DNA of 17,177 nucleotides from Pseudomonadota bacterium (GTDB lineage: Bacteria; Desulfobacterota; Desulfobulbia; Desulfobulbales; JAGXFP01). Position 1 is the first letter of the stretch. The number at the start of each line of letters is the position of its first letter. Location of the stretch: contig DAOVJK010000026.1 in assembly GCA_030673265.1 (NCBI GenBank), positions 1-17,177 of the forward strand, given 5' to 3'. Made by a program: the position numbers and the translations under genes. This document shows positions 15,288 through 17,177 of the stretch, one piece after another. The notes under the pieces were generated by a model. The model did no database searches, was not told where the DNA came from, and was given only the letters and a program-made list of their open reading frames with translations.

Positions 15288-16505
15288 ATGACTGACAAGA
15301 ATAACCGAAATCTGTTAATTGCCGGAACAATCTTCGCCTACTTCCTTATCGGCATTGAAATCATCATCATGATTTCACCTTTTGCGCTCTATTTTTATTC
15401 GGTTTACGGTCCCGTTCTGAAATTCTTTTCCTCCACCCCTTATTTGAGCTGGACCACTGAATTTTTCCTCCCTCACATGATCTTTCTGAATGACCCCATA
15501 ATTCTCGGGATCTCTTATCTGCAGATCTTACTGGTTATCGGCCTGGTCCTTTTTTTCTCGGCGGCCGCGCCCTTATATTATGGCCGTTTCAGAAAAAAAG
15601 GCGTCGTCCAGATAAGCTTTTATTCAAAAGTCAGGCATCCCCAATATTTATTTCTGGCCATCTCCGGTTTCGGCCTTCTCCTCTACTGGCCACGGTTCAT
15701 CATCCTGACAATGTACATTACCATGTTGTTTGTCTACTATCTGCTGGCCAGAAATGAAGAGTGGCGGATGCAGCATGAAGTACCGGATATCTACGAAACA
15801 TATATGAAAAACACCCCCATGTTTTTACCTGGCGAGCCTGGTGGCAAGATTTACGGATTGTTGTTTGGCAGGATCAAGCCGAAATGGCTCGGCATTCTGA
15901 CCGCATATCTGCTGGCAATTGTTATCAGCCTGAGCTTAGCACTGGGAATCAGAGCCTATACCGTAAGCCAGTTACCAACTGTTGAAAATAGTTCAATGGT
16001 ACTGCTCTCCGTCTTTCCCCGTCCGGATAAGGAAATAACCGAGTTATTCGAGAGTCTCGAATCATTGCCTGAAATACGCGCCAGTATCGGGGAATTAAAA
16101 CCCAACCTGGCCTATATTTTCCCTGGCGATTATTTCCTAACCGCACTAGTTACCGACGAAGATCGCCGCTTCTCGGCTGACATCATTGAGCGCTTTCCAG
16201 AGGTGCTTGAGTGGCACCAAAACAAATTCAGGGGCGGACTCGGTAAGTTTTTCAGGATCTTTTATAATTTTTTCAGTACATTAGGCTCAATTGAAACGGA
16301 CTATGACGTGGAGAGAATTGTCTTCGTCAAAGTTAATAATCATTCTGGAAGGTCTCCAAAAGAGGCACAAGATATCTTCAAGTTGGGGATGCAAAGAAGA
16401 CCGGTGCTCGTGGTTGATCTGGATGCAAGTGATCACCAGGTCCTTTCAATAATCAAAACGTCGGCCCAACACAAATGGGGCTCTATGCCGATGCCGACTT
16501 TTTAG
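15288..16505 (+). CDS. membrane protein with isoprenylcysteine methyltransferase-like core and unknown C-terminal domain
   Basis: This 405-residue protein has hydrophobic segments near residues 9-40, 70-97, 118-152 (a probable hairpin of two) and 200-224. Residues 110-181 resemble the ICMT/phospholipid methyltransferase fold: KVRHPQYLFLA (RHPQY at 116-120), then a hydrophobic hairpin, then NEEWRM (156-161), a Y-ET-Y spacing and PMFLPGEP. In that family these residues bind S-adenosylmethionine and the lipid or prenyl substrate at the membrane. After the fourth or fifth membrane segment comes a soluble domain of about 180 residues (225-405) with no cysteines and no motif I recognise. Bacterial members often have unknown substrates, so I do not assign one. 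ATG 15288 has only a distant AGGA (near 15260); no better in-frame start was seen. The ion channel gene follows after 42 bp and is probably cotranscribed. Confidence 0.65.
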   Translation: MTDKNNRNLLIAGTIFAYFLIGIEIIIMISPFALYFYSVYGPVLKFFSSTPYLSWTTEFFLPHMIFLNDPIILGISYLQILLVIGLVLFFSAAAPLYYGRFRKKGVVQISFYSKVRHPQYLFLAISGFGLLLYWPRFIILTMYITMLFVYYLLARNEEWRMQHEVPDIYETYMKNTPMFLPGEPGGKIYGLLFGRIKPKWLGILTAYLLAIVISLSLALGIRAYTVSQLPTVENSSMVLLSVFPRPDKEITELFESLESLPEIRASIGELKPNLAYIFPGDYFLTALVTDEDRRFSADIIERFPEVLEWHQNKFRGGLGKFFRIFYNFFSTLGSIETDYDVERIVFVKVNNHSGRSPKEAQDIFKLGMQRRPVLVVDLDASDHQVLSIIKTSAQHKWGSMPMPTF

Positions 16506-16547
16506 AGTAACTCAGAGTGCAGCACACCCCGTCAAGGAACCTCCATA

Positions 16548-17177
<630 letters not shown>

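Overview
The window looks like chromosomal DNA of a Gram-negative anaerobe, most likely a deltaproteobacterial (Desulfobacterota, Desulfobulbales-like) sulfate reducer or relative. This rests on a one-chain pyruvate:ferredoxin oxidoreductase, the style of the FtsH, FolP and CarAB proteins, a Kdo-transferase remnant (LPS biosynthesis), an rRNA leader with a boxA-like element, and a gene that appears to encode selenocysteine. Lineage is an inference from protein style; no database was searched.

Layout. Positions 1-270 hold the 5' edge of a 16S rRNA gene on the minus strand, with its leader and a strong rrn promoter. Diverging from it is an AmrS-type radical SAM gene (419-1438). About 670 bp without an intact gene follow (1439-2110). 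They contain a possible 313-bp decayed insertion element bounded by 13-bp inverted repeats. Next is a heavily decayed waaA/kdtA (2111-3416) with five frameshifts and three in-frame stops, its putative promoter still in place. The intact carA-carB pair (3451-7836) makes carbamoyl phosphate for pyrimidine and arginine synthesis. Two terminator-like hairpins separate it from ftsH-folP-(selenoprotein) at 8119-11178.

The main discovery is the third gene of that cluster. The folP stop overlaps an ATG at 10930 (ATGA). The reading frame opened there runs through an in-frame TGA at 10960-10962, exactly where a thioredoxin/glutaredoxin-fold protein would carry the first cysteine of its CxxC motif (here U-P-R-C). 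Exactly 18 nt after the TGA lies a small stem-loop with apical loop GGUCU, the same loop and spacing as in E. coli fdhF. I read this as an 82-residue redox selenoprotein that a standard gene caller would truncate to start at 10975 or miss.

Downstream, a monocistronic pyruvate:ferredoxin oxidoreductase gene (11402-14968) uses distinctly T-ending codons, as expected for a very highly expressed gene, and ends in a textbook terminator. The last segment has its own promoter. It carries a membrane protein with an isoprenylcysteine-methyltransferase-like core plus an unrecognised C-terminal domain (15288-16505), followed by a voltage-gated-type potassium channel cut by the window end (16548-17177).
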